This document shows positions 18,515 to 28,119 of a DNA stretch of 64,000 bases, piece by piece. Numbering within the stretch: position 1 is the first letter of the stretch; the number at the start of each line of letters is the position of its first letter. Both the position numbers and the translations under genes were made by a program. This DNA is from Pseudolysobacter antarcticus (lineage in GTDB: Bacteria > Pseudomonadota > Gammaproteobacteria > Xanthomonadales > Rhodanobacteraceae). The notes under the pieces were generated by a model. That model ran no database searches and was not told the DNA's origin. It saw nothing but the letters and a program-made list of their open reading frames with translations. Location: assembly GCF_004168365.1 (NCBI RefSeq), contig NZ_CP035704.1:4647780-4711779 (forward strand), given 5' to 3'.

Positions 18515-19480
18515 ATGCTTTCCGATCACAAACCTCTGCGTGTCGTGTTCGCCGGCACACCGGAATTCGCCATGCCGTGCCTGCATGCATGCATTGCCTC
18601 GGGTGCCGAAGTGGCCGCGGTTTATACCCAGCCGGATCGCCCTGCAGGCCGTGGCCGACAGCTCACGCCGAGCCCGGTCAAACAAGCAGCAATGGCCGCC
18701 GGTCTGGTCGTCGAACAACCCGAAACACTCAAGGATGCAGCCGCGCAAGCGCGCCTCGCCGAACTCGCGCCCGATCTGCTTGTGGTCGTCGCGTATGGCT
18801 TGATTTTGCCGCGCAAGGTGCTGACGATTCCGCGTCACGGCGGCTGGAACGTGCATGCGTCGTTGTTGCCGCGCTGGCGCGGGGCGGCGCCGATTCAACG
18901 CGCGATTCTGGCTGGCGATAGCGAAACCGGCGTGTGCCTGATGCAGATGCAGGCGGGGCTCGATACCGGCCCGGTGTTCGCGCGTTTGAGCACTGCAATT
19001 ACAGCGCAGGACAGCGGCGGTTCGCTGCACGATCGCCTCAGTGAACTCGGTGCAGAATTGCTGCGTACCTTTCTGCCGCGCCTCAAAAATGACGATATGC
19101 CGCCTGCCGAAACGCAACCCGAAGAAGGCGTGACTTACGCGCACAAGCTGGAGAAACGCGAGGCGCTGCTCGACTGGAATGCCACCGCGATCGCGCTCGA
19201 ACATCAGGTGCGCGCGTTCGATCCATGGCCGGTGGCCGAAGCCGATATCGTTGGCGAGCGTCTGCGCATCTGGGCCGCAACAGCGCAGCCGATGCAGAGT
19301 CATGCACCCCCCGGAACCTTGCTGGCGGCGAATAAATTCGGACTCGATATCGCCACGGCCGACGGCACGCTACACATCACCGAACTGCAACGCGCCGGTG
19401 GTCGGCGCATGGCAGTCGCCGACTATCTGAATGCGCGGCCCGAGCTGAAAATTTCCGCCGCGGAAAATATTCGATCATGA
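18515..19480 (+). CDS. fmt: Methionyl-tRNA formyltransferase
   Basis: 321-residue enzyme (E. coli 315) that formylates Met-tRNAi using 10-formyl-THF. The N-terminal Rossmann domain starts [12 protein letters not shown]; the catalytic region is [21 protein letters not shown] with the Asn and His, and GLDTGPV carries the Asp. The C-terminal domain is OB-like ([20 protein letters not shown]). Start 18515 is taken from the family N-terminus. There is no strong Shine-Dalgarno, and a GTG two codons earlier (18509) is an alternative. It overlaps rsmB by four bases (ATGA), so the two are coupled. Confidence 0.95.
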   Translation: MLSDHKPLRVVFAGTPEFAMPCLHACIASGAEVAAVYTQPDRPAGRGRQLTPSPVKQAAMAAGLVVEQPETLKDAAAQARLAELAPDLLVVVAYGLILPRKVLTIPRHGGWNVHASLLPRWRGAAPIQRAILAGDSETGVCLMQMQAGLDTGPVFARLSTAITAQDSGGSLHDRLSELGAELLRTFLPRLKNDDMPPAETQPEEGVTYAHKLEKREALLDWNATAIALEHQVRAFDPWPVAEADIVGERLRIWAATAQPMQSHAPPGTLLAANKFGLDIATADGTLHITELQRAGGRRMAVADYLNARPELKISAAENIRS

Positions 19481-20799
19481 CCACCCTCGGCGTGCGCGCC
19501 ATCGCAGCGCAAGCCTTGGCGCAAGTCGCGCTCGGTGGCGAATCGCTGCGGCTGGTATTGCCAAAAGCCAGCGCAGGTTTGGCCGATCCGCGTGATCGCG
19601 CCTTGCTCGCGGCGATTCTGTTCGACGCCTCGCGCTGGTATCTGCGGCTCGATGTTTTGCTCGATCGCCTGCTCGCCAAACCGCTGCGCAAACGCGATCC
19701 CGAATTGCATTGCCTGCTGATCGCCGGCCTCACCCAGATCCGTTATCTGAATCTGCCGAGCCACGCCGCCGTCGCTGAAACCGTCAACGCCGCGCGCGAG
19801 TTGCGCCGCACCCAATTCGCCGGATTGGTGAACGCGATCCTGCGTCGTTATCTGCGCGAACGCGAAGCGCTCGAGATCGCGCTTGATGCTGATCCGCTGA
19901 CACGTAGCAGTCACCCGCGCTGGTTGGTCGAGCGTTTGCAGCACGATTGGCCGCAACAGCTGCCGGAAATTCTCGATGGCAACAATACGCCGGCGCCGTT
20001 GTGGTTGCGCGTGAATCGGCGCCGCACGACTGTTACCGATCTGGGCGAACGTTTGCGCGCGCAAGGTATCGAGGCCACGCCGCATCCACTGTGCATCGAC
20101 GCGCTGTTGCTCGCGCAAAGCACCGATGTCACGCGCCTGCCGGGTTTTGTTGAGGGCGAATTTTCGGTGCAGGACGGCGCCGCGCAACTCGCCGCCGATC
20201 TGCTCGCGCTGCAACCCGGCCAACGCGTGCTGGATGCGTGCGCTGCGCCCGGCGGCAAGACCGCGCATATCTGCGAACGTGCCGATGTGAGCGTGCTCGC
20301 GCTCGACAAGGAAGCCGCACGCTTGCCGCGCATGCACGAGAATCTGCGCCGCCTCGGCCTGACTGCCGAACTGCGCGCGGCCGATGCCGCAGCCACCGCG
20401 GATTGGTGGGATGGTGTGCCATTCCAGCGCATTCTGCTCGATGCGCCATGTTCGGCTAGCGGCATCATTCGTCGCCAACCGGATATCAAGCTGCACCGTC
20501 GCGCCACCGATATCGCCACGTTGGTGTCTGAGCAAAAACGTCTGCTCGATGCACTCTGGCCGTTGCTCGCGAGCGGCGGCCGATTTTTGTACGCGACGTG
20601 TTCGATCTTGCAGGCCGAGAACGAACAGCAGATCGCGGGCTTTCTCGCACGCACGCCAAATGCACGCAACATCGCGTTCGCCGCCGATAACAGCGCCCTC
20701 GAAAACTGGGGCATGGCAACGCCATCCGGGCGACAGAATTTTCCGGGACAGAACGGCATGGACGGATTCTTTTACGCGATTCTGGAAAAAGTCGCCTGA
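19477..20799 (+). CDS. rsmB: 16S rRNA m5C967 methyltransferase
   Basis: 440-residue SAM-dependent methyltransferase that makes m5C967 in 16S rRNA. An N-terminal NusB-like RNA-binding domain (about 1-140) precedes the Rossmann methyltransferase domain with SAM motif [15 protein letters not shown], the proton-abstracting Cys motif [10 protein letters not shown] and the catalytic Cys motif YATCSI. Its length is near E. coli RsmB (429). The start overlaps the fmt stop, and the def-fmt-rsmB order is widespread. Confidence 0.95.
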   Translation: MTTLGVRAIAAQALAQVALGGESLRLVLPKASAGLADPRDRALLAAILFDASRWYLRLDVLLDRLLAKPLRKRDPELHCLLIAGLTQIRYLNLPSHAAVAETVNAARELRRTQFAGLVNAILRRYLREREALEIALDADPLTRSSHPRWLVERLQHDWPQQLPEILDGNNTPAPLWLRVNRRRTTVTDLGERLRAQGIEATPHPLCIDALLLAQSTDVTRLPGFVEGEFSVQDGAAQLAADLLALQPGQRVLDACAAPGGKTAHICERADVSVLALDKEAARLPRMHENLRRLGLTAELRAADAAATADWWDGVPFQRILLDAPCSASGIIRRQPDIKLHRRATDIATLVSEQKRLLDALWPLLASGGRFLYATCSILQAENEQQIAGFLARTPNARNIAFAADNSALENWGMATPSGRQNFPGQNGMDGFFYAILEKVA

Positions 20800-20908
20800 C
20801 GTTGTCGAGCCGGCGTGAATGCGTATTGATTCCATCGAGGCAAAAGGCTTGCCACCCGGCATTGCCAGCGAATATGGGAATATGTCGCCAATCGCAGGGG
20901 GTGGATCG

Positions 20909-21475
20909 TTGGAATTTTGCAAATTTGCATTGCTGATTTTGCTCAGCGCAGGCGTGACCGCGTGCGCAGGTTCTACCGCGCCCGAGGATCTGCCACGCCT
21001 GCAGATCGGCAGCGCGAGTTTGCATCAGCGTGCCGATGGCGCGACCCTGGATGTCGCACTCGACTGGCACGCGAGCTCGCTGATGCTTGATGCGCTCGAT
21101 CACGGCATTCCGCTCGATTTGCGCCTGCGCATCGATGCGCAATCCGCCACCACCTTCGGCTGGCGCAACAACGTGGCGAGTAACGAACGGCATGTGCAGT
21201 TGCGCTATTTCCCGCTGAGCCGGCAATATGTTTTACGTGATCTCGAACATCAGGACGAACGTCATTTCATCGCGCGTGCCTCGTTGTTCGCCGCGCTCGA
21301 AGATCTGCATCTGCCACTGATTGACTGGAACGATACGCGCGCCGAACGTTATCGCGTGCTAGCCGATCTGGACAGCGCAGTCCTGCCGGGTGCGATGCGT
21401 GTTTCGGTATGGTTCGATCCCGCCTGGCGCATGCCGGCGACGGAGTTCACCTGGCCGGTGACTGCGCATGAGTGA
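20909..21475 (+). CDS. DUF4390 domain lipoprotein/exported protein
   Basis: Unknown-function DUF4390 protein, found between rsmB and ntrY in related genomes. A TTG start at 20909 is preferred. AGGGGGTGG (20896-20904) precedes it closely, and it gives a neat lipoprotein signal: a short charged n-region, hydrophobic core ALLILLSAGVTAC and Cys at the cleavage site. An ATG at 20882, nine codons earlier in the same frame, is the alternative but has weaker upstream signals. The C-terminal half is the conserved part (LRYFPLSRQYVLRDL... MRVSVWFDPAWRMP). It overlaps ntrY by eight bases, suggesting a shared role, perhaps sensing or quality control at the membrane, though this is a guess. Confidence 0.8.
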   Translation: MEFCKFALLILLSAGVTACAGSTAPEDLPRLQIGSASLHQRADGATLDVALDWHASSLMLDALDHGIPLDLRLRIDAQSATTFGWRNNVASNERHVQLRYFPLSRQYVLRDLEHQDERHFIARASLFAALEDLHLPLIDWNDTRAERYRVLADLDSAVLPGAMRVSVWFDPAWRMPATEFTWPVTAHE

Positions 21476-23633
21476 ACCGAGCGGGTCGCTGACGCGTCTG
21501 GTGCGCCGCATCCTGCCGCCGCTGGCGGTGCTGGTGCTGCTCGCAGCCGCGTTGTTCCTGGCCAATGACGCGGCCAGCGGCGGCAATCGTCTCAGCGGCA
21601 TTTATGCGTGGATGCTGGGTGCGTCGATCTTCGCCCTGCTGGTGCTGACGCTGATTATCGGCCAGCGTTTGCTGCGGCTGTTGCGCGAGCTGCGCCGCGA
21701 TGCGCCCGGCGCGCGACTCACGCGGCGCCTGCTGATCATGCTGATCGTGCTGGCGTTGCCGCCGGTGGTGGTGGTGTACGGATTTGCGCTGAATTTTCTG
21801 AATGCCACGATCGATACGTGGTTCAACGTGCGGCTCGAACAAGGTCTCGACGATGCGCTCGATCTGGGTCGTGCGTATCTCGACGAGCATCTGCAAACGG
21901 CGGAACAATCCAGCACCGCGCTGGCAAAAGTTTTGTCCGGTGCAGCGCAGAACGAGTGGCAAGCTCAGCTCGATAACGCGGTGGATCGCATCGGCGCCAG
22001 CGAGCTGAGTCTGTTCGGCGCGGATCGGGCGGTGCTCGCCAGCGCGAGTTCCGATCCGCGTTTGCTGAATCCGGCATATCCCGATGCAGATACCTTGATG
22101 CGCGTGCTCAGCAACGGCCGTTATGCCGGCGCGGAACCGATCAACGGCACGCTGATGTTGCGCGTGGTGCAACCGGTCGGCGGTGATGCGCCGGGCAGTT
22201 CGCGAATGTTGCAGGCGTTGTTTCCGCTGCCGGAAAAACTTCGCCTGCTGACCACGCGCATCGAGAACGCGAGTTTCGATTTTCAGCGCCTGAAATTTCT
22301 GCGCAGCTCGCTCAAGCTCACCTTCACCGTGGTGCTGACGTTCGTCCTGCTGCTGTCGGTATTGTTCGCGCTGCTCGCGGCATTTACCGTGGCGCGACGG
22401 CTGGTCGCACCGATCGGCCGTCTTGCGATCGCCACGCGCGCGGTCGGTGCCGGTCGCTACGACACGCCGCTGCCGATCGCCAGCGATGACGAGCTCGGAT
22501 TTCTGTTGAGCTCGTTCAACCAGATGACGCGCGAACTTGAGCACGCCAGCGCGCGGCTGAATCGCAGCGCGCAGGAAACCGAAAGTCAGCGCGCCTATCT
22601 CAAGGCCGTGCTCGAGCGCTTGTCCTCGGGCGTGCTCGGCGTCGATCGCGACGGCGTATTGCGCACCGCCAATCGCGCTGCCGAAACCATTCTCGGCATG
22701 CCGCTGGCGCGCTATCTGAATCGTCAACTCGCCGATCTGCGCCACGATTTTGCACCGCTGCATGCGCTGATCGAACCGATCCTCAAGCACATCCGCGACG
22801 GTGTGCGCGAGTGGCGCGAAGAAGTGTTGATCGAATCGGATGGCGAACGCCGCGTGCTGATGTTGCGCGGCGCCGAGCTCGCTGCGGACGATGCGGCCAA
22901 TGCCGGATTCGTCGTGCTGTTCGACGATCTGACCGTGCTCAATCGTGCGCAGCGCGACGCGGCGTGGGCCGAGGTCGCACGACGTCTGGCGCACGAGGTG
23001 AAAAATCCGCTGACGCCGATCCAGCTCGCTGCCGAACGTCTGCGCCGGCGTTTTATCGGCCGTCTGCCGCCCGAAGAAACCGAGATTCTCGATCGCGCCA
23101 CGCACACCATCGTCAGCCAGGTCGAGGCGCTCAAGGCGATGGTGAATGCGTTTGGGGATTACGCGCGGCCACCGCAGATCGATGCGCGTGTGTTGTCGTT
23201 GCATACGCTGATCGCCGAGGTGCTGGATCTGTATGAGAACGATCAGCGCATCAAGCTCACGCGCAATCTCAGCCCGGACGATCCGCTGTTGCGCGCCGAT
23301 GCGGGCCGCCTGCGCCAGCTATTGCACAACCTGCTGAAGAACGCGCTCGAAGCGATCGGCGACAGCAAACAACCGCAGATCGATGTCGGCACGCAGCGCG
23401 TGCAGGCGAATGGCCAGAACTGGGTCGAGCTGACGATCGCCGACAACGGCCCCGGCCTGCCGACAGATTTCGGCGAGCGTTGGTTCGAGCCGTACACCAC
23501 GAGCAAGGTCAAGGGCACCGGTCTCGGCCTCGCGGTGGTCAAGAAAATCGCCGAAGAACACGGCGGCAGCGTGCACGCGGAAAACCGTACCGAGGGCGGC
23601 GCGATTTTCATCTTGCGCTTGCCGCTTGGATAA
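21468..23633 (+). CDS. ntrY: NtrY-type sensor histidine kinase
   Basis: 721-residue membrane histidine kinase. The N-terminus has three hydrophobic segments (about 13-33, 46-66 and 88-108), then a periplasmic domain and another helix near 285-310 (VVLTFVLLLSVLFALLAAF). It goes on to HAMP (LVAPIGRLAIATRAVGAG), PAS (VLERLSSGVLGVDRDGVLRTANRAA), and HisKA with H509 in RRLAHEVKNPLTPI, the NtrY/NtrB-type H-box. The ATPase has DNGPGLP and KGTGLGLAVVKKIAEEHGG. This is the NtrY architecture. Its partner regulator NtrX is normally adjacent but here lies about 4.5 kb downstream past a glycosyltransferase block. The signal is unknown; nitrogen control is only by family analogy. Confidence 0.93.
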   Translation: MSEPSGSLTRLVRRILPPLAVLVLLAAALFLANDAASGGNRLSGIYAWMLGASIFALLVLTLIIGQRLLRLLRELRRDAPGARLTRRLLIMLIVLALPPVVVVYGFALNFLNATIDTWFNVRLEQGLDDALDLGRAYLDEHLQTAEQSSTALAKVLSGAAQNEWQAQLDNAVDRIGASELSLFGADRAVLASASSDPRLLNPAYPDADTLMRVLSNGRYAGAEPINGTLMLRVVQPVGGDAPGSSRMLQALFPLPEKLRLLTTRIENASFDFQRLKFLRSSLKLTFTVVLTFVLLLSVLFALLAAFTVARRLVAPIGRLAIATRAVGAGRYDTPLPIASDDELGFLLSSFNQMTRELEHASARLNRSAQETESQRAYLKAVLERLSSGVLGVDRDGVLRTANRAAETILGMPLARYLNRQLADLRHDFAPLHALIEPILKHIRDGVREWREEVLIESDGERRVLMLRGAELAADDAANAGFVVLFDDLTVLNRAQRDAAWAEVARRLAHEVKNPLTPIQLAAERLRRRFIGRLPPEETEILDRATHTIVSQVEALKAMVNAFGDYARPPQIDARVLSLHTLIAEVLDLYENDQRIKLTRNLSPDDPLLRADAGRLRQLLHNLLKNALEAIGDSKQPQIDVGTQRVQANGQNWVELTIADNGPGLPTDFGERWFEPYTTSKVKGTGLGLAVVKKIAEEHGGSVHAENRTEGGAIFILRLPLG

Positions 23634-23642
23634 GGCGTCGCG

Positions 23643-23673
23643 AAGACACGCATCGCATCGTGCGCTTTATAAT
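23643..23673 (+). promoter_or_regulatory. Probable promoter of the glycosyltransferase block
   Basis: A perfect -10 hexamer TATAAT lies at 23668-23673, with a weaker -35 (AAGACA, 23643-23648) at a long 19-base spacing, 67 bases before the ArnT-like gene. It suggests the block has its own transcription start and does not simply ride on ntrY. Confidence 0.42.
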
Positions 23674-23739
23674 TCGCCAGCGATGATTTGAACGAACTAT
23701 TTCGCTACCGCACCGCACTGCTTCCCATCGTGAATCTGC

Positions 23740-25482
23740 ATGACTCTGCCTCAGCTCGCTGCGTCCGATAATCGTCCACTGTTCAGCGCCAGTGTCCGCG
23801 CCGATCTGTTGTGGTTTTTTGCGTTTGCACTGATCCTGCTAGCCGTCGGCATCGGCCTGCGCGATCCGTGGCCCGCCGACGAGCCGCGTTTTGCGCTTGC
23901 CGCGAAGCAGATGTTCGAGAGCGGCGACTGGTTGTTCCCGCATCGTGGCATCGAGTTGTATGCGGACAAGCCGCCGCTGTTCATGGCCCTGCAGGCCGCC
24001 GCCTACAGCCTCGTGCGCAGTTGGCGCATCGCGTTTCTGTTGCCGTCGCTGCTGGCCGCGCTTGGCACGCTGGCGCTGACCTACGATCTCGCGCGGCGCT
24101 TGTGGAATCACCGCACCGGTTTGTACGCCGCGATCCTGCTGCTGTTTACGGTGCAGTTCACGTTCCAGGCCAAGAAAGCGCAGATCGATCCGACCGTGAG
24201 CTTTTTCATCATGCTGTCGTGTTACGGCCTGCTGCGACATATGCTGCTCGGGCCGGACTGGCGTCTGTACTGGCTGGCATTTTTTGCCGCCGGCCTCGGC
24301 GTGATCACCAAGGGTGTCGGTTTCATTGCGCTGCTGATGTTGCTGCCGTATTTGTTCGCGCGATGGCGTGGCTGGGATCAGCTGGCGCGCATTGATCGCG
24401 GCGACTGGCGCTGGTGGCTGGGACCGCTGTTTTTTCTGTTCGCGATCGCGTTGTGGCTGGCGCCGCTGCTGTTGCATGTGCACTGGTATCCGAGCGCCGA
24501 AAGCAGCGCGTATCTGCACGACATCCTGCTTCACCAGACTGCCGAGCGTTTTGCCGATGCGTGGCAACATCAGCAACCGTGGTGGTATTTTCTCGGCGTG
24601 ATCGCGGGCAGCTGGATGCCGCTCGTGCTGGCCTTGCCCGGCACGCTGCCGGCGTGGCGCGAACGGTTTGCCGCACGCGATGCACGTTTTCTGCTGCCGC
24701 TGGCCTGGCTGGTTTTGGTCGTGATTTTTTTCTCGCTGAGTCGCGGCAAACGCGACGTGTATATCCTGCCCGCGTTGCCGATGCTCGCGCTGACGACCGC
24801 ACCGTTTCTCGAAACCCTACTGCAGAAACGCTGGCTGCAATATCTGTGTCTGGGCTTGCTCGCGGTGTTGACGTTCGGGTTGCTGACGATCGGCCTGTCC
24901 GCACTTTTCGCACATTCCGGTTTTAGCGTGCGCCTCGCGCAGGATCGCGGTTTTGATCCCGATAGCAACGGCCAATGGTTGTTGTTGCTCGGCATCGGTC
25001 TGATCGGACTGCTCAGCCTCGTATGGTTTCGCCGGCAGCGCGCGCCGATCGGACTGCTGCTGATGCTCAGCGGCGTGTGGCTGCTGTTTGGTCTATGCGG
25101 TTACCCACTGCTCAATCCGACTAGCTCGGCCAGCGCGATCATGGCGCACGCGGCGGAACTCGCCGGTCCGGAAACCACGCTCGGGCTGGTCGCGTGGAAA
25201 GAGCAGAATCTGTTGCAATCGCCGCCCGGCACGCAGAATTTCGGCTTCGTCAAACCGTGGCACGAGCAGCTTGCGCAGGCAATATCGTGGCAGCGTGAGC
25301 AACCGCAACATCGCGTCATTTTCATTCTCGATGATGCGTTGGGCAACTGCGTCGACAAGTCGCGCGCGATGCTGGTCGGCCATGCCAATCGACGAGGCTG
25401 GTGGCTGCTGCGCGCCGATGCCGTGCTGCCGGATTGTGTGCCACAAGCGGTGCTGCAACATGAGGACGACAGCGGCCCATAA
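23740..25482 (+). CDS. ArnT-like glycosyltransferase (GT83/PMT family)
   Basis: 580-residue polytopic membrane protein with about 11-12 hydrophobic segments, of the ArnT/PMT fold. The first periplasmic loop has RDPWPADEPRFALAAKQM, containing the DEPRF motif whose Asp/Glu are catalytic in ArnT. The following YADKPPLFMAL and a KKAQIDPTVSFF segment are also typical. Such enzymes move a sugar from an undecaprenyl-phosphate donor to lipid A or another envelope acceptor. ArnT itself would add L-Ara4N and give polymyxin resistance, but no arn genes lie nearby, so the sugar is open. The soluble C-terminal domain lies after about 465. It is the first of three plus-strand genes inserted between ntrY and ntrX. 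Confidence 0.85.
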   Translation: MTLPQLAASDNRPLFSASVRADLLWFFAFALILLAVGIGLRDPWPADEPRFALAAKQMFESGDWLFPHRGIELYADKPPLFMALQAAAYSLVRSWRIAFLLPSLLAALGTLALTYDLARRLWNHRTGLYAAILLLFTVQFTFQAKKAQIDPTVSFFIMLSCYGLLRHMLLGPDWRLYWLAFFAAGLGVITKGVGFIALLMLLPYLFARWRGWDQLARIDRGDWRWWLGPLFFLFAIALWLAPLLLHVHWYPSAESSAYLHDILLHQTAERFADAWQHQQPWWYFLGVIAGSWMPLVLALPGTLPAWRERFAARDARFLLPLAWLVLVVIFFSLSRGKRDVYILPALPMLALTTAPFLETLLQKRWLQYLCLGLLAVLTFGLLTIGLSALFAHSGFSVRLAQDRGFDPDSNGQWLLLLGIGLIGLLSLVWFRRQRAPIGLLLMLSGVWLLFGLCGYPLLNPTSSASAIMAHAAELAGPETTLGLVAWKEQNLLQSPPGTQNFGFVKPWHEQLAQAISWQREQPQHRVIFILDDALGNCVDKSRAMLVGHANRRGWWLLRADAVLPDCVPQAVLQHEDDSGP

Positions 25483-25566
25483 GCCGGGAATCCGCCGCTA
25501 ATGTTGGAGCTGACGGCACCGACACGTTACGATGTAACTCTATTCACGCACGGTCGAAACACGAGC

Positions 25567-26133
25567 ATGCAAGACGACTACATCCCTACCAAGACCGCCG
25601 AAGGGCAGCAGGAAATCGCGCAGCGCAGTCGAAAACTGTCGGCACGCCAGCGCATGCTGCTGATCTCGATCAACGGCAATTCAAGCGTCGCCGAGTTGCG
25701 CAAGCAGTTCGGCAGCATCGGTGATTTCGATGAATTGATGCGCAACCTGGCCGAGCTGGAATTGATCAATCTGCCGGCTGCTGTAGCGGTCGTGGAAATT
25801 CCGAGTCCTGCGCCAGCGGCAACACGCGCGAAACCAGTACCGGCCACAACTCCTGCGCCCGAGCCTGTCGCCGAGCCGGTCGTACACGCGGCGCCGCCAA
25901 CCGGCGTCGCCGCGGCCAAGCAGCTCATGAACGAAACCGCGTTCGCCAACCTTGGCCTGCGCGCCTACATGTTCACGCTCAAGCTTGAACACTGCTACAC
26001 CGGGGAGGAATTGCTGGCATTGTTGCCGGATTTCACGCGCCTGCTGACCACCGCAAAAGGCGAAACGTATGCGCTCGATCTGCACGAGCGTATCGAGATA
26101 ATGATCGCCGCCGAGCGTTCACCGGCCGAATGA
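25567..26133 (+). CDS. Conserved hypothetical protein with Pro/Ala-rich linker
   Basis: 188 residues, not recognised. Residues about 10-75 form a compact helical segment (QEIAQRSRKLSARQRMLLIS, then a helix pair ending ELIN) that looks like a small winged-helix or HTH. Next comes a Pro/Ala/Val linker (about 75-120) and a second helical domain (about 120-188: MNETAFANLGLRAYMFTLKLEHCYTGEEL...). No signal peptide or membrane segment is visible, so it is cytosolic. Start 25567 is preferred because MQDDYIPTKTAEG begins the well-formed domain; the frame is open to 25501. It lies between two glycosyltransferase genes in the block and could regulate or partner them. Confidence 0.72.
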   Translation: MQDDYIPTKTAEGQQEIAQRSRKLSARQRMLLISINGNSSVAELRKQFGSIGDFDELMRNLAELELINLPAAVAVVEIPSPAPAATRAKPVPATTPAPEPVAEPVVHAAPPTGVAAAKQLMNETAFANLGLRAYMFTLKLEHCYTGEELLALLPDFTRLLTTAKGETYALDLHERIEIMIAAERSPAE

Positions 26134-26212
26134 ACAGGCGATCTTGCGCGGCTGAAAATCCGCGCATTTCGTCGCGTGTATCTATCGTAACGATCGCTTC
26201 AGTTTACTGCCT

Positions 26213-27202
26213 ATGAGTCGTATCAACATTGTTGCGTGGGACAACGGTGTCGGCCTGTCGCGCGACATGCGCCTGCTCGCCGATGCACTCACGCAGGCCG
26301 GGCACAAGGTCACCCTGAGCGCTTTGGGCCGTGGCGGGCTGCGCAAGCTGCTGCGCCCGCTCAAACGTCTCACGCAGTTACTTTGGCAGTACGTGAGATA
26401 TGGCGCGGGGCCGCACTACGACATCAATCTGATGCTCGAACACATCCGACCGGAGTATTTGGCGTTCGCACGGTATCAAGTGCTGGTGCCGAATCCGGAA
26501 TGGTTCCTGCCCGCCGATCTCGCCTTGCTGGAGAAGATCGATCTCGTGCTCGCCAAAACGCGACACTCCGAAGCAATCTTCATCGGGTTGGGGAAAAAAA
26601 CCCGGTACATGGGATTCACCAGCCCCGGCTGTCTCGATGACAGTGTCCCGCGTCGCGCCGGATTTTTTCATCTGGCCGGGCGCAGCAGCAACAAGGGTAC
26701 GGAAGCATTGCTGGCACTGTGGCGCAAACATCCGGAGTGGCCGAAATTATGTGTGCTGCAGAATCCGCGCAGCGCTGTGCCTGGTGCGCCAGCCGCGAAT
26801 ATCGAACACCGCATTAATTACGTCGATGACGCCATCGTGCGCGAATTGCAAAATAGCTATGTATTCCATCTATGCCCATCGGAAACCGAGGGTTTCGGTC
26901 ATTATCTGGTCGAGGCGATGAGTGTGGGTGCGGTGACAATTACGCTCGACGCGCCGCCAATGAACGAGCTAGTGAATTCACAGCGTGGCCTGTTGTTACC
27001 GTATGCGCGCACTGCCACGCAACATCTGGCGACGACGTATTATTTCGACGAGGCCGGGATGACAGCGGCCGTCGAAAAAGCCATTCTGCTTACTGCCACC
27101 GATTGCGCAACCTTGGGTGCCAACGCGCGCGCCTGGTATGCGGAAAACGATGCCGCCTTTCGCCAGCGCATTGCGGCAGTGATCGCGAACTTATCCGACT
27201 GA
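26213..27202 (+). CDS. Glycosyltransferase family 4-like protein
   Basis: 329-residue GT-B fold glycosyltransferase. The C-terminal nucleotide-sugar motif is clear: CPSETEGFGHYLVEAMSVGAVTITLDAPP, with the E-x7-E pattern of retaining GT4 enzymes. The N-terminal half is short and poorly conserved. No membrane helices are seen; it probably acts at the cytosolic face in LPS, O-antigen or exopolysaccharide synthesis. It sits 79 bases after the hypothetical gene and converges on a GT2 gene only 20 bases away. Donor and acceptor are unknown. Confidence 0.85.
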   Translation: MSRINIVAWDNGVGLSRDMRLLADALTQAGHKVTLSALGRGGLRKLLRPLKRLTQLLWQYVRYGAGPHYDINLMLEHIRPEYLAFARYQVLVPNPEWFLPADLALLEKIDLVLAKTRHSEAIFIGLGKKTRYMGFTSPGCLDDSVPRRAGFFHLAGRSSNKGTEALLALWRKHPEWPKLCVLQNPRSAVPGAPAANIEHRINYVDDAIVRELQNSYVFHLCPSETEGFGHYLVEAMSVGAVTITLDAPPMNELVNSQRGLLLPYARTATQHLATTYYFDEAGMTAAVEKAILLTATDCATLGANARAWYAENDAAFRQRIAAVIANLSD

Positions 27203-27222
27203 CTCTGCAACTCGCACCGAAA

Positions 27223-27999
27223 TCAAATTTTTTCGTCGTGGTTCAGCAGCCACAGCTTGATGAATTTCTGACGCACGTAGTTCGCTTCGATGTACGCCAG
27301 AATCAATCCTCGCCAGCCGTCCAGAAATCCGCCGCGGAAAATATAACCGCGGAAAAAACGCCAGCCTGGGTTTAATAGCAAGTTCCACCAGTGTGCGCGC
27401 CGACCTTTTGCGTGCATGTGTTGCGCCATCAGGCACGCGTAATTTTCGAGGCGGCGCAATTGATCGGCGAGATTGCGATAGGCGTTGTGCAGCAGCTCGC
27501 CGCGCAGTCTGGCCACCGCACCTTGCACTTCGACATGCTCGTGGATCTCGCGCCCGGCCCACGCGCCAGTTCTACGATCAAACAGGCGCAGCACACGATC
27601 TGGATAACCATTGCCGTGACGCAAGTAGCGACCGAAGTATTCGGTGCAGCGCGGAAATTTCCAGCCACTCGCGCCAAGGAACCCGGACTCGCGCAATGCG
27701 ATGATCTCGTCGCGCAAATCATCGCTGATGCGCTCGTCGGCATCGAGGCATAACACCCAGTCGTGGGTCGCAGTCTCTACCGCAAATTGTTTTTGCGAAC
27801 GATAGCCCGGCCAGTCGCGCTCGATCACACGCGCGGCCGCCGCCGCGGCAAGCGCGCGCGTCGCATCGGTCGAGTGCGAGTCGACCACGATGATCTCGTC
27901 GCAGAATGCCAGCGACGCAATACATGCCTCGATCCGATCGGCTTCGTTGTAGGTGATCACGCACGCGGACAAACCGCTGCGGTTGAGACCGGTACTCAT
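27223..27999 (-). CDS. Glycosyltransferase family 2 (WaaE/KdtX-like)
   Basis: 258-residue GT-A glycosyltransferase. The N-terminus SACVITYNEADRIEACIASL and the FCDEIIVVDSHSTDATR segment form the nucleotide-binding part, and LDADERIS is the DxD-type metal site. The rest, with HEHVEVQGAVARLRGELLHNAYRNL, is like LPS-core beta-1,4-glucosyltransferases (WaaE/KdtX). Start 27999 is chosen because STGLNRSGLSACVITYNE opens the fold; the frame is open 45 codons further with no family match. It is on the opposite strand to its neighbours and divergent from ntrX with 120 bases between. Confidence 0.87.
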   Translation of the reverse strand: MSTGLNRSGLSACVITYNEADRIEACIASLAFCDEIIVVDSHSTDATRALAAAAAARVIERDWPGYRSQKQFAVETATHDWVLCLDADERISDDLRDEIIALRESGFLGASGWKFPRCTEYFGRYLRHGNGYPDRVLRLFDRRTGAWAGREIHEHVEVQGAVARLRGELLHNAYRNLADQLRRLENYACLMAQHMHAKGRRAHWWNLLLNPGWRFFRGYIFRGGFLDGWRGLILAYIEANYVRQKFIKLWLLNHDEKI

Positions 28000-28119
28000 T
28001 AGCTTCAAAAAGTCCGCGCCAAAAGGCAAAGCATAACTGCTGCCACGTGCATAAACGCAACCCGCGCCCACGACAGTTTGCGTTATGCTTGCTGTCGCAT
28101 TTTTACAACCGGGGATGGC

